A stretch of 61,734 bases of DNA from Bacteroidales bacterium UBA4788 (GTDB lineage Bacteria > Bacteroidota > Bacteroidia > Bacteroidales > VadinHA17), in NCBI GenBank assembly GCA_002402965.1, contig DHGW01000062.1:452-62185 (forward strand). The letters are read 5' to 3'. The position numbers and the translations under genes were made by a program. The notes beneath the pieces were generated by a model. It was not told where the DNA came from. It did no database searches and saw only the letters and a program-made list of their open reading frames with translations. Positions within the stretch are counted from its first letter, which is position 1, and every line of letters starts with the position of its first letter. Below are positions 17,567-26,681 of this stretch, piece after piece.

Positions 17567-18603
17567 CTCAACATTTCTTCTGCTGCTTCTTCCAGCTCCC
17601 TGCGGAAGGCAGGAAGGGTGTTCTCGAAGTGATTTACAACCTCATGAATGGTTCCTTTCATCTCCCCGCCAGCTGCATTGCGGTGTCCTCCCCCGTTGAA
17701 GCATTTGCGGGAGAGCTCATTGGCATTGAAGCTTCCCTTTGAGCGCAGTGACATCTTCACGAATCCCGTACGCTCGACGAACAGAACCGAGAGCACGATA
17801 CCCTGCATGGTGAGCAAAACATTGGCAAATCCCTCGGTGTCACCCTTAACGTGCCGGAACCTGTCGAGATCTTCCTTTGTAAGCCATATATAGGCGGTAT
17901 GGAGATCGGGATGGACAACCATGCGGCTGTGAAGTGCGAATCCCTTTAGCCTGATCCTGTCAGCCGAGAAGTTACTGAAGATATGATCATGGATCATCTC
18001 CTTATCCACTCCCATGTCAAGCAGGTGGCCTACAGTACGCATCGTGTCACCGGTATAGTAACCGTGTTCGAAGTTGCCGGTGTCAGTGATGATTCCGACA
18101 TAAACCGCGGTTATGAAGTCGCTGTCACTGAATTCCGTGCCCTCCATACCATTCACCAGGAAGTAGATCAGTTCAGAGGTCGAACTCCGGCTTACGTCAG
18201 AGATTACCAGCTCGGCATATTTGCCCGGGTCCGGGTGATGGTCAATCATGACCTTCCTGGCGCCGGAACTGACTACCAGTTGCTCAGCCTTGCCCATCCT
18301 TGAAGGGGTGTTGAAATCGACCATAATGATAAGGTCGGCCTCATTAATGAGTTTGGCACCCTCAACCGGGTTGTGGTGGAAATCGACCACTCTCTCCACG
18401 TCCTTCATCCACAGGAGGAATTTCTGGAGTGCATTCGGGGAGATCATCCGGGCATCCTTTCCCTGTGAGATGATCCACCTTCGCAATGCCAGCATAGCGC
18501 CAATGGCGTCACCATCGGGGTTGATGTGGCAGACGAGCACAATATGCTCTGCCTCTTCGATCAGCTTCTTTAATTCTTTTGTATATTTACCGAACTCTGG
18601 CAC
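17563..18603 (-). CDS. nrnA: DHH-DHHA1 phosphoesterase (nanoRNase / pAp phosphatase type)
   Basis: This 346-residue cytosolic protein has the DHH family order. Motif I is CHINPDGDAIGA, motif II IIMVDFNTPSR, and motif III MIDHHPDPG. The DHHA1 domain ends with SFNANELSRKCFNGGGHRNAAGG, the RNA-binding GGGH motif. Such enzymes degrade 2-5 nucleotide RNA and dephosphorylate pAp. The start codon is GTG at 18603, placed just downstream of a -7 promoter element. It leads a three-gene operon with two FKBP lipoproteins and diverges from ndk. Confidence 0.92.
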   Translation of the reverse strand: MPEFGKYTKELKKLIEEAEHIVLVCHINPDGDAIGAMLALRRWIISQGKDARMISPNALQKFLLWMKDVERVVDFHHNPVEGAKLINEADLIIMVDFNTPSRMGKAEQLVVSSGARKVMIDHHPDPGKYAELVISDVSRSSTSELIYFLVNGMEGTEFSDSDFITAVYVGIITDTGNFEHGYYTGDTMRTVGHLLDMGVDKEMIHDHIFSNFSADRIRLKGFALHSRMVVHPDLHTAYIWLTKEDLDRFRHVKGDTEGFANVLLTMQGIVLSVLFVERTGFVKMSLRSKGSFNANELSRKCFNGGGHRNAAGGEMKGTIHEVVNHFENTLPAFRRELEEAAEEMLR

Positions 18604-18626
18604 TTTATTTTAGCCTTTTAAGCCGA

Positions 18627-18634
18627 CAAAGATA
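18627..18634 (-). promoter_or_regulatory. -7 promoter element of the nrnA operon
   Basis: TATCTTTG on the minus strand matches TAnnTTTG. No -33 TTG is found at the right distance. Transcription would start near 18622, leaving a leader of about 19 bases before the GTG start of nrnA. Confidence 0.5.
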
Positions 18635-18688
18635 AGAAAATATTAAGTTTTTGAAAAAGAGTTCAATTCACCCCATTTTCATACAATT

Positions 18689-19108
18689 ATGAGTAACGAT
18701 ATCACTTTTTCGATCATCAAGCCCGATGCGCTTGGCAGGGGCGATGCAGGAAGAATACTTGCCAGGATCACTGATACCGGGTTCCGGATTGCAGCCCTCA
18801 GGATGCTGCACATGACCCTGAGGCAGGCGGAGGGCTTTTATGCCGTACATCGTGAGAGGCCGTTCTACCAGGGTCTCGTGGAGTTCATGTCATCAGGTCC
18901 GGTGATCGTGATGGTACTCAGACACCCGGATGCAGTCGAAGAGTTCCGCCGGTTTATAGGCACCACTGATCCTGCTAAAGCTGGACCGGGAACCATCAGG
19001 GCTGAGTTCGGCACGGACGTAAGGATGAATGCAGTTCATGGCTCAGACTCTCCTGAAAATGCACTCCTGGAAGCCTCCTATTTCTTTTCCGCCATCGATA
19101 TATTCTGA
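18689..19108 (+). CDS. ndk: Nucleoside diphosphate kinase
   Basis: This 139-residue enzyme transfers the gamma phosphate between nucleoside triphosphates and diphosphates through a phosphohistidine. The N-terminus ITFSIIKPDALGRG is the family start, and NAVHGSDSPENA contains the active-site histidine in its conserved setting. The length is normal. It diverges from nrnA and precedes an unrecognised gene by 43 bases. Confidence 0.97.
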   Translation: MSNDITFSIIKPDALGRGDAGRILARITDTGFRIAALRMLHMTLRQAEGFYAVHRERPFYQGLVEFMSSGPVIVMVLRHPDAVEEFRRFIGTTDPAKAGPGTIRAEFGTDVRMNAVHGSDSPENALLEASYFFSAIDIF

Positions 19109-19151
19109 AGGCAACAATAAACCACATTGCTTGTTATGCTAATAAATTGAA

Positions 19152-20900
19152 ATGACTAAAACGTTTACCCCTGACTTTTCGGATAAAAAGACCCTGGAAA
19201 AGTACTCTTCGGCATATACCCTCTCCGACATGGAGATCTTCATTTTCCCGGATCTCTTCTATCCCCTGGTGCTGGCAAACATCATGTCCCCGGTCATATG
19301 GCAATGGCGTGACGACCCCTGGTTCAGGGATATGCACCGCAAGAACTTCATCAGCAAAGCCAACAGGATCAAGCAGTTCATCATCGACAACTACATCTTC
19401 AACCTTGATCTGGAGACGTGGGGGCTGACTGAGAAGGATAAGGAGACGGCGAGGTTCAGCGATTTCTTTGACACTGAGCTCCTGAAGCAGTCTAATGCCC
19501 TCTTCGGTTACGAGGGTGACAAATATTATTTTGATATTGACATAAGGCGTCACTTCGGCCTCGACAAGTACAACACCTCTGCCATCCCTTACTGGAAGAC
19601 GGAGACAATTGAGGCAATGACAGCATTCAGGCATAAGGAACACTACACTACCGGTGCCGGTGAGTGCGTCAGCCTGGCAGCCCTGTATGCAGCTGCAATG
19701 TTCATCCTGGGTGAGGTGCCGCTGGCAAAGATCTTCATGATGGCCACGCCACTGCACTCGCAAAATTACATAGATGAGAAGGATGGCCTGATGACAAACA
19801 ACCGGAGGATCATGACGAAGAACATGTGGTTCAACGGCACTTCCCTCTCAGGAAAGGCAAGAAGGGCGCTTGAGAATGAAAAGGTAACAATAGTCTCTCA
19901 CATCACCGGTCACATACACACAGTAGATGGAACAGCTACCATTGACAGGGAGGCTTACCTTTCCTTTACGGAGAAGCTGAACAGCTTCGTTAAAAGTTCG
20001 CTCACTCCTGCCATCTTTGTTAACTTTTTGAGATTCAAATCTGAATACAAGTGCCTGTTCCAGTATCACTACCTGCGCACCGGGATCAGCCATTACATAA
20101 CACTTGAGAAACTCTTTGAATACGAACACTCCTCAAAGTCAGGCATGAACGAGGAGACACGTGACAAACTACTGGCCGAGGTTGATCAGGAGGAATTCCT
20201 CTATGATCCCATTCCCGGCAAGATCATGCTGAATAATGTTGAGGAATTTATAAAAAAAAGCAAAGGTACTGACCTTCAGGTTCTTGAGGAAGAGTTTACA
20301 AAGGCTTTCCCCACAGAACATACCGACTGTGTCAGCCGGATGTTCAAGGATATAAGTAATTTCATCATGACCGAGCCACGGCTCCCCTCCTCTGACAAAA
20401 AGTTTGTTCCCGGGATTTACCCCAGGATTGCTGTGACCGACAGCCGTGATGAGATCATAAGCAAAATCAGGGACCTTGCCTCCGTTTCGGAGATGGCCCT
20501 GCTGACGCTTTACGCTTACAGGGAGATGGAACTGACGGACTGGAGGCCGTTTGTGAAGGCTGCCATCGAAAGGAATCCCGTATGCCATGAACCCCTCAGG
20601 GGAAAAAGCGCTGAAGAGATTTTCAGCCTTATTGATAAGCTGAAGAACAAGTCGATCTATGATTCAGGCAGGATGGCACAGCCGGATGAGGTATGGAACT
20701 TCGGGCGCGGTGACGGCGCCGAGAAGGCGTTTCTGATGGCCGATGCACTTCTCTTCAATGACCCCGGTGCCGGGGTTGCTGTATCTCTTCATGATGATCA
20801 CGCAATGGTTGGTTACGGGGGAAAGGATTATCGTTTCGTCACCGCCAAAGGTCACAGTAAAAAGATTCTGATAAAGGGAAATGAGTACAAAGTTCTCTGA
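19152..20900 (+). CDS. Protein of unknown function with a possible transglutaminase-like fold
   Basis: I do not recognise this 582-residue family. There is no signal peptide or membrane segment, so it is probably cytosolic. Residues 165-215 (TTGAGECVSLAALYAAA then ATPLHSQNYIDEKDG) look like a transglutaminase/cysteine-protease core, with a possible triad of Cys172, His202 and an Asp at 208 or 211. The last 70 residues (FGRGDGAEKAFLMADALL ... YRFVTAKGH) have a similar glycine-helix-strand pattern but no cysteine. The middle is helical and charged. Codon use matches the neighbours. It follows ndk and could be co-transcribed with it. The fold assignment is inference from a few residues. Confidence 0.6.
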   Translation: MTKTFTPDFSDKKTLEKYSSAYTLSDMEIFIFPDLFYPLVLANIMSPVIWQWRDDPWFRDMHRKNFISKANRIKQFIIDNYIFNLDLETWGLTEKDKETARFSDFFDTELLKQSNALFGYEGDKYYFDIDIRRHFGLDKYNTSAIPYWKTETIEAMTAFRHKEHYTTGAGECVSLAALYAAAMFILGEVPLAKIFMMATPLHSQNYIDEKDGLMTNNRRIMTKNMWFNGTSLSGKARRALENEKVTIVSHITGHIHTVDGTATIDREAYLSFTEKLNSFVKSSLTPAIFVNFLRFKSEYKCLFQYHYLRTGISHYITLEKLFEYEHSSKSGMNEETRDKLLAEVDQEEFLYDPIPGKIMLNNVEEFIKKSKGTDLQVLEEEFTKAFPTEHTDCVSRMFKDISNFIMTEPRLPSSDKKFVPGIYPRIAVTDSRDEIISKIRDLASVSEMALLTLYAYREMELTDWRPFVKAAIERNPVCHEPLRGKSAEEIFSLIDKLKNKSIYDSGRMAQPDEVWNFGRGDGAEKAFLMADALLFNDPGAGVAVSLHDDHAMVGYGGKDYRFVTAKGHSKKILIKGNEYKVL

Positions 20901-20981
20901 GAGCGGACGTCAGAGAGGGCTTTTGCACAGACGCTGACTACAAATCTGTCTGACGGGTTGACTGACCGGTCGGCAGCCTGA

Positions 20982-21272
20982 TCAGTGGAGAACTATATCC
21001 CTGATCACCTCTTCCCCCGCCCTGCTGTTGATCTGGGTTTTCATGGCATCGCGGAGCATCATCAGCTCGTTTTTTACGACCGAAGAGGTAAGATGGATGT
21101 GAAGCACACCATTCTTCACATATGTCTTTTTGGTGCGTGCAGTGATAACCTTGCCGGCGATTGATTCCCAGATATTTATCACAGTGGCTTCTTTCAGTCC
21201 GGGACCGAGTCTGTATTCCCTGATGAGATCCTGGAGAGCCTCTCCCAGAGTTATGGTCTTATTCCTTCGCAT
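20982..21272 (-). CDS. DUF721 (DciA-like) protein
   Basis: This 96-residue protein matches the DUF721/DciA family, whose members help load the replicative helicase DnaB in many bacteria lacking DnaC. The pattern ITLGEALQDLIREYRLGPGL, WESIAGKVITARTKKTYVKNGVLHIHLTSSVVKNEL is typical. The stop of recF is 4 bases before its ATG, an arrangement (recF-DUF721) that also occurs in other phyla next to dnaA. Helicase loading is inferred from family membership only. Confidence 0.85.
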   Translation of the reverse strand: MRRNKTITLGEALQDLIREYRLGPGLKEATVINIWESIAGKVITARTKKTYVKNGVLHIHLTSSVVKNELMMLRDAMKTQINSRAGEEVIRDIVLH

Positions 21273-21275
21273 TGT

Positions 21276-22391
21276 TCACCTCGATCCGTTGGAAATCTCT
21301 TCCTCGATGCCCTTTTTCCCGATCCGGTAGAGGCGAAAATCTACTCCCGTATTGTCGAGTATACGGTGGATGCGCTCCTGCTGGGTGTCAGTGATAAAGA
21401 CCTGGCCGAACTCTCCAGAGCCTGCAAGTCTTATGATCTCCTCCACCCTTGTCTGGTCGAATTTGTCGAAGATGTCATCGAGCAGCAGCGCAGGAGCGAA
21501 TCCGTTCATCCTGCTTATCAGACCGAATTTGGCCAGCTTCAATGCCACGATGAATGACTTTTGCTGTCCCTGGCTGGCGGTGGTCCTTGCAGAATGGCCA
21601 TCTATCTCGAACACGAGGTCATCACGGTGTATCCCTGCCGTCGTATACTGCAGTGCAAAATCCCTGTCCCTGGATTCCGCGAGCTGGTGGGGGTAATCGC
21701 CGCTGCTGAGTTGTGACCGGTAGCGGATTGTCACCTTTTCGGCACCGCCGGATATCTTTTCATAGTAGGAACGGAAGAGCGGAAGGAGATTGTCAGTGAG
21801 TTTGCGTCTCGACTGGTAAATCAGTTCAGCCTCAGGGGCCATCTGTTCGTCATAAATCTCAAGCAGGCCGGATGCATCGAAACCACCTCCGCGAAGGATC
21901 CTGTTTCGTTGCATCAGAGCTTTGTTGTAGCGCATATGGGCTTCGAGGTAGGCAGGATCATACTGGCTTATGATCATGTTCAGGAACCTTCGGCGCTCCT
22001 CGCTGCTGCCGGTGATGAGGGTGCTGTCAGCCGGCGAGAGCATTACCACCGGGAATTTGCCCACATGGTCTGACATCCGCTGGTATTCCTTGCCGTTGAG
22101 CCTGAAGATCTTCTGTTTCTGTTTCTGAAAGGCGCAGTGCAGCTCGTCACTGATGTCGTCAGTGACGAAGGTTCCCTTTATCATGAAATAATCCTCACCG
22201 TGGCGGATGCTGAGAGTGTCAGAGCTGTTGAAGAAACTTTTGGTAAGGGAGAGGTAGTGTACTGCATCGAGGATATTTGTCTTGCCCACCCCGTTGTTAC
22301 CCACGAAGCAATTAAACCCCGGCGAAAATTCCAGGGCCACCTCCTCATAGTTCTTGAAATTGGTCAGTTCCAGTCTTGCCAGGTGCATCAT
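21276..22391 (-). CDS. recF: DNA replication and repair protein RecF
   Basis: RecF (371 residues) is an SMC-like ATPase that helps RecOR load RecA at gaps. The N-terminus HLARLELTNFKNYEEV leads into Walker A GNNGVGKTNILDA. The ABC-type signature lies in TTASQGQQKSFIVALKLA, with Walker B ALLLDDIFDKFD. The start is ATG at 22391 or the next codon at 22388; a perfect promoter ends 24 bases upstream. The open frame continues to 22475 but would include the promoter. It forms an operon with the DUF721 gene. Confidence 0.96.
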   Translation of the reverse strand: MMHLARLELTNFKNYEEVALEFSPGFNCFVGNNGVGKTNILDAVHYLSLTKSFFNSSDTLSIRHGEDYFMIKGTFVTDDISDELHCAFQKQKQKIFRLNGKEYQRMSDHVGKFPVVMLSPADSTLITGSSEERRRFLNMIISQYDPAYLEAHMRYNKALMQRNRILRGGGFDASGLLEIYDEQMAPEAELIYQSRRKLTDNLLPLFRSYYEKISGGAEKVTIRYRSQLSSGDYPHQLAESRDRDFALQYTTAGIHRDDLVFEIDGHSARTTASQGQQKSFIVALKLAKFGLISRMNGFAPALLLDDIFDKFDQTRVEEIIRLAGSGEFGQVFITDTQQERIHRILDNTGVDFRLYRIGKKGIEEEISNGSR

Positions 22392-22414
22392 TGTTGTCAG
22401 CCTTTGCAGGATGC

Positions 22415-22444
22415 CAAAGTTACGAAAAGAAACGTCTGTGGCAA
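22415..22444 (-). promoter_or_regulatory. Promoter of recF-DUF721
   Basis: On the minus strand TTG (22444-22442), a 19-base spacer and TAACTTTG (22422-22415) give a full match to the Bacteroidota consensus. The predicted leader is about 19 bases. This is one of the clearest promoters in the window. Confidence 0.75.
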
Positions 22445-22500
22445 GCGCCGGGGGATCATTGCCGGCATGCTGCAAATTGCCGTTCTTTTTTTTAACCCAA

Positions 22501-22534
22501 TTGTTTTTAAATAATGCCAGAAATACTACTTTTG
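22501..22534 (+). promoter_or_regulatory. Promoter of the TPR-ribH operon
   Basis: TTG at 22501-22503 and TACTTTTG at 22527-22534 are separated by 23 bases, at the upper end of the accepted spacing. Transcription would start near 22539, about 33 bases before the ATG at 22572. Confidence 0.6.
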
Positions 22535-22571
22535 CGAAGTTATTTTTTGACCTGTTACTGAGAACATTGAT

Positions 22572-23252
22572 ATGAGCAAGAAAAAGGAGAACCCAAAAGG
22601 GATAGAGAACGTTGAACAGACGCTGACAAATACCGAACAGTTTCTGGAACAGAATTATAGACCTCTTCTGTATGTACTTGTGGGTGCTGTTGTGCTTGTT
22701 GGAATTTTTTGGCTTCTCAAGATGTACACCAGCAAGCAGAACGAGGAAGCGCTGAGCCAGATGTATATGGCTGAACAGTATTTCGGTGAGGACTCGCTCA
22801 AACTTGCTCTCTACGGCGACGGGAACAATCTTGGTTTTATAGATATAGCCAAGGAATACAGGAGCACAAAATCAGGCAAGCTTGCCAATTTCTATGCAGG
22901 CACATGCCTGATGCATCTCGGAGAGTACGAGGAAGCTGTCAGCTATCTCAACAAGTACAAGCTGGATGATGAGGTGCTCACTCCCCAGGCAAAAGGACTT
23001 ATCGGGGACGCAAAGGTTGAGCTCGGTGACAATGCTGCCGGGATCAAATACTACCTTGAGGCAGCAGAACTGGCTGAAAATTCTTTCCACAGCCCCATCT
23101 ACCTTATGAAAGCAGGCATGCTCCGTGAAAGCGAGGGCAGCTATGCCGAAGCCCTCAAACTGTATGAACAGATCCAGGAAAAATACCCGGAAAGCAACGA
23201 AGGCAGGAGCATTGATAAATACATTGCCAGGGTCAAACTTCACATCGACTAG
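22572..23252 (+). CDS. Membrane-anchored tetratricopeptide repeat protein
   Basis: This 226-residue protein has a charged N-terminus (SKKKENPKG), one transmembrane segment (about residues 31-50, PLLYVLVGAVVLVGIFWLL), and then a periplasmic region with TPR-like helix pairs. The repeats include GKLANFYAGTCLMHLGEYEEAVSYLNKYK and LTPQAKGLIGDAKVELGDNAAGIKYYLEA, ending YAEALKLYEQIQEKYPES. The layout resembles YfgM-type or tol-pal-associated TPR proteins, which act as chaperone partners or scaffolds. The specific role is unknown. It precedes ribH by 3 bases. Confidence 0.85.
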   Translation: MSKKKENPKGIENVEQTLTNTEQFLEQNYRPLLYVLVGAVVLVGIFWLLKMYTSKQNEEALSQMYMAEQYFGEDSLKLALYGDGNNLGFIDIAKEYRSTKSGKLANFYAGTCLMHLGEYEEAVSYLNKYKLDDEVLTPQAKGLIGDAKVELGDNAAGIKYYLEAAELAENSFHSPIYLMKAGMLRESEGSYAEALKLYEQIQEKYPESNEGRSIDKYIARVKLHID

Positions 23253-23255
23253 GAA

Positions 23256-23744
23256 GTGGCAACCCGCGACCTGTCGGATTATGATCCCTCACGTGTCCCC
23301 GATGCCTCTGGGATGAGGTTCGGCATTGTGGTGGCCGACTGGAACAGCGAAGTCACCCATTCCCTTCTGAACGGAGCGGTCAGTACTCTCCTGCGCCACG
23401 GTGTGGCCGACGACGATATTGTCGTCAGGCATGTGCCCGGCACCTTTGAGATCACCCTTGGGGCTCAGTGGATGGCCGAGTACGAAGACCTTGACGGTGT
23501 CATCTGCCTCGGCTGCGTGATACAGGGAGAGACTCCTCACTTCACCTATATATGTGAGGGAGTAACGCAGGGGATCACCCAGCTAAATCTCGACTATAAC
23601 ATACCATTCATCTTCGGCGTACTTACCACCCTCAACCTGCAGCAGTCCCTTGACCGTGCCGGCGGCAAGCACGGCAACAAAGGTGATGAGGCAGCAGTGA
23701 CGGCCATAAAGATGGCGGCTCTGCAGAGGCTCATGGAGAAATAA
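23256..23744 (+). CDS. ribH: 6,7-dimethyl-8-ribityllumazine synthase
   Basis: This 162-residue enzyme condenses the pyrimidine and dihydroxybutanone phosphate precursors in the penultimate step of riboflavin synthesis. RFGIVVADWNSEVTHSLLNGA, VPGTFEITLGAQWMA, CLGCVIQGETPHFTYICEGV and PFIFGVLTTLN match the lumazine synthase active-site segments, including the catalytic His of TPHF. The start codon is GTG at 23256, 3 bases after the TPR stop. No other riboflavin gene is nearby. Confidence 0.96.
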   Translation: MATRDLSDYDPSRVPDASGMRFGIVVADWNSEVTHSLLNGAVSTLLRHGVADDDIVVRHVPGTFEITLGAQWMAEYEDLDGVICLGCVIQGETPHFTYICEGVTQGITQLNLDYNIPFIFGVLTTLNLQQSLDRAGGKHGNKGDEAAVTAIKMAALQRLMEK

Positions 23745-23808
23745 TCGCTGATTTCCGGCTTATCTGGTTTTCGTGCATGGGCAATCATGTTACATGCGGC
23801 ATGATAAG

Positions 23809-26679
23809 CTATCTCCTGCAGAGAGTCCTGTAGGGGCATGAGGTACAGCGGCGCCGGAAGGAAGTCATTGTAAAATTCTCACTGTCAGAAAATATCCTGT
23901 TCAGCGTCACGCCCAGTTCGCTGCGGAACCCTGTCATGAAGGTACTCCAATCCTCGCGGCTGGCGGCCGGGCCCTCAAGACCGGGCGCCGCGGCGTAGGG
24001 AGTAAAGTCGTCCGATGAGAGCTGCTGAACCCAGTAGATGGCCGGGAGCACGAGCCTGCCGGGATGGCTCCGCTCGATGAGCGTGCAGTAGAGCAGCGCC
24101 TGCAGCACTGCATCATTGCGTTTTTCCTTCTCCTCATCAAAGAGTAGTTCAGCCGTGATGGCCTCCCTCTTAGGTGCTCCGGTCTTGTAATCGACCACCC
24201 TCACCGCTCCGCCGGTAATGTCAACCCTGTCAGCCCTGCCTCCTACCCGTACCTTCACTTCACCTGCACCCGTGTTTACAGTATAAATACCCGTGAAATC
24301 ATCCTCGAGGTGAATCAGGGTGAGGTCGATGTTGCTGCCGTCATATTCAAGCAACTCCCTGGAATACCTTTCGAGCACATCAATAATGATCACGCCCTTT
24401 CCGGACATGAGGGTCTCCCTGTCCCAGTGCATCTCATCCATGGCTGCCGCAATGATGGTCTCCCTGATGTGTTCCCGCTCCTTTACCATCCGGGCGATAG
24501 TGCTGCCGGCGCCCGGAGACCCCTTCAGAGGCTCATACAGTCTCCTGAGGGTGTCATGCATTATGTTTCCGAACCTGCGCTGGTCAATCTCCTTTTCAAG
24601 CATCTCCTCCTCTGGCATGCCGCATACATACCTGTAGTAGAAGCGCATGCGACAGTTAACCCACGTATTTACAGCACTGGGTGAGAGGAACTTGCCTCCC
24701 TCGCTTTCCTCTCCGTAGAGGCGGAGGAGAGCCCTGCTGTGTTCAGCCTTCCGGGGAAGCGTTTCTGCCATCATCCTGCTGCGGCCCACGCTGATATGTA
24801 CCGTGCGGTGCCGCGGGGCAAACAGAGGACTGTAGCTCATCCGCACCAGGTAGCGGCTCATCTCGCCACTACTGAGACCCTGCGTGGTGGAGTTGTACAT
24901 GAACCATCCCCTTGCCGGTTTGCGCAGCAGTCTGAAGAAGTAATAAGAGTAGATGGACTCATGCTCGTTGACCGTCGGCAGTCCGAAGGCCCGCCTGATG
25001 TTATAAGGGATGTAGGTGTTGTCATATGACATGCCCGGAAAAACACCCTCATTCAGGGAGAGGATTATGATGTTCTTAAATTCCAGAGCCCTTGTTTCGA
25101 GCATTCCCATGACCTGGATTCCCCGGAGGGGCTCTCCGGAGAAGGGGACGATCATCTTCCTGAAGACCCTGTCAAGCAGCCTGATGCATGTATCGGGTTT
25201 AAGATCGAGTTTGTAGCTGCTGATGAGGTTGGCCAATCTCACCATGCTGCTCATTGCCATCCTCAGGTATTCACGATCGACGCTCAATGTCAACCCCTCC
25301 TTCTCCGCAGTGAAGGTGGCTTCTTCAAGCATCTCCATCACCGCAGCCAGATGCCCGGGTATCTCAGACCCTCTTTCAGGCACGGCAAAGAGCTGTTTCA
25401 GCCTGAACCGGTCACTCAGGACGGCAGAGCTCACCCTGATCATGTTTCCCTTTATTATCTCCCGAACAACCGTGTCGCCCTCATTGCCGGCCAGCAGTCT
25501 GAAATACTGGTGCCGCAGCAGGGCGAGTACGTCATCACTCCGGAAGGTGAGATTACCCTTGCTCTCCCTGGCAGACCGGATGAGCGCCATAAGCTGCTTC
25601 AGGAAAGAGTAGAGCGAAGTCAGCCGGAACGGGTGTCCCATAGTGACATTCACATCCTCCACCGATGCCGGCAGTGAGCCGAGTACCGGCATCAGGAGCT
25701 TCTCGTCAGCGAGTATGACAGCCGTTGAGGTCAGGTCATCCGCTCCTGTTATATTCTCATTTTCAAGTAACTGCGCCACCATACGTGCCTGTACAGTATC
25801 CGAAGGGGCATCAATGATCTGCCAGTTGCCGCGGGGGGGTTCATGGAAGCGGACATCCGGCTGGCCAATTGAATTCCCGAAGATGCGCCTGTTCTCCCTT
25901 ATGAAGAGCGAGGCCTTGTGTTCCGGGTCGTCCATGAAAAAGTGATCGTCATCCCAGTAAAAATCAGCCAGACCTTGCTGTTTAAGGTATCTGAAAAGTG
26001 TCTTTTCGCAGTTATTGAGCGCGTTCAGTCCTACGATATGCCAGCGCTTTCCTTCCGGCACCCGGAGCCTGTCCGAGAGGGCCTTTTCCGCCACCTCGCG
26101 GCAGAGCATGCCATCACCGGCCATACCCCGAGCCCGCATCGCGTCTCTTAAACCGCAGTAGAGCGGTGCCAGTCTCTGCCATACGGAACGGAACCTTGAG
26201 CGGGCTTCACTGCCAGATGAAGCAGGGTCAAACGATTTCCAGAAACCGCGGATTATCTCTACCTGTTCGTCTGTAAGGCCGCCAAACCTGGCATCAATCT
26301 CCTTCAGATCGGAGATGTTGCTGTAAAGCTTGACGGCATCGGCCATATAGAGGTCTATATCGTTGAAGTCATTGATAATCACCTCACCCCACGGCCAGAA
26401 ATCGTCGAAGCTCATCTCCTCGCCGAAAAGTTTCCGGTATACATTATAGAGCTCAAAGATCTGTGTGTCGGAGTCCGCCGGTGTGAGATCCGTGAACGAA
26501 CGAAACAGGTCGCTGACGGTTAGCATTGAGGGTGACCATATGGGTTTGTCACTCAGCTTCGCCAGGGAGCGAGTCAGCCATAGTCCAGCCCTCCGGCTGG
26601 GGAGCACCACTGTCTGCTTCTCCATTTCTCCGCCATGCTGTTCACGGAGCCTGTATGCGACCCTGTCAAGAAAATCCAT
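23809..26679 (-). CDS. addB: AddB-like PD-(D/E)XK nuclease subunit with Fe-S cysteines
   Basis: This 956-residue protein resembles AddB, the second subunit of the AddAB helicase-nuclease that processes double-strand breaks. It begins with a degenerate helicase N-terminus (VVLPSRRAGLWLTRSLA) and has IQVMGMLETRALEFKNIIILSLNEGVFP, the family helicase-like motif. The C-terminus carries a Cas4/RecB-type nuclease (GRADRVDITGGAVRVVDYKTG). Cysteines at NCRMRFYYRY and in CTSCPYRTLC fit the four-cysteine iron-sulfur staple of AddB. It is the last gene of a three-gene operon, starting 2 bases after the radical SAM gene. Confidence 0.87.
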   Translation of the reverse strand: MDFLDRVAYRLREQHGGEMEKQTVVLPSRRAGLWLTRSLAKLSDKPIWSPSMLTVSDLFRSFTDLTPADSDTQIFELYNVYRKLFGEEMSFDDFWPWGEVIINDFNDIDLYMADAVKLYSNISDLKEIDARFGGLTDEQVEIIRGFWKSFDPASSGSEARSRFRSVWQRLAPLYCGLRDAMRARGMAGDGMLCREVAEKALSDRLRVPEGKRWHIVGLNALNNCEKTLFRYLKQQGLADFYWDDDHFFMDDPEHKASLFIRENRRIFGNSIGQPDVRFHEPPRGNWQIIDAPSDTVQARMVAQLLENENITGADDLTSTAVILADEKLLMPVLGSLPASVEDVNVTMGHPFRLTSLYSFLKQLMALIRSARESKGNLTFRSDDVLALLRHQYFRLLAGNEGDTVVREIIKGNMIRVSSAVLSDRFRLKQLFAVPERGSEIPGHLAAVMEMLEEATFTAEKEGLTLSVDREYLRMAMSSMVRLANLISSYKLDLKPDTCIRLLDRVFRKMIVPFSGEPLRGIQVMGMLETRALEFKNIIILSLNEGVFPGMSYDNTYIPYNIRRAFGLPTVNEHESIYSYYFFRLLRKPARGWFMYNSTTQGLSSGEMSRYLVRMSYSPLFAPRHRTVHISVGRSRMMAETLPRKAEHSRALLRLYGEESEGGKFLSPSAVNTWVNCRMRFYYRYVCGMPEEEMLEKEIDQRRFGNIMHDTLRRLYEPLKGSPGAGSTIARMVKEREHIRETIIAAAMDEMHWDRETLMSGKGVIIIDVLERYSRELLEYDGSNIDLTLIHLEDDFTGIYTVNTGAGEVKVRVGGRADRVDITGGAVRVVDYKTGAPKREAITAELLFDEEKEKRNDAVLQALLYCTLIERSHPGRLVLPAIYWVQQLSSDDFTPYAAAPGLEGPAASREDWSTFMTGFRSELGVTLNRIFSDSENFTMTSFRRRCTSCPYRTLCRR

Positions 26680-26681
26680 TT

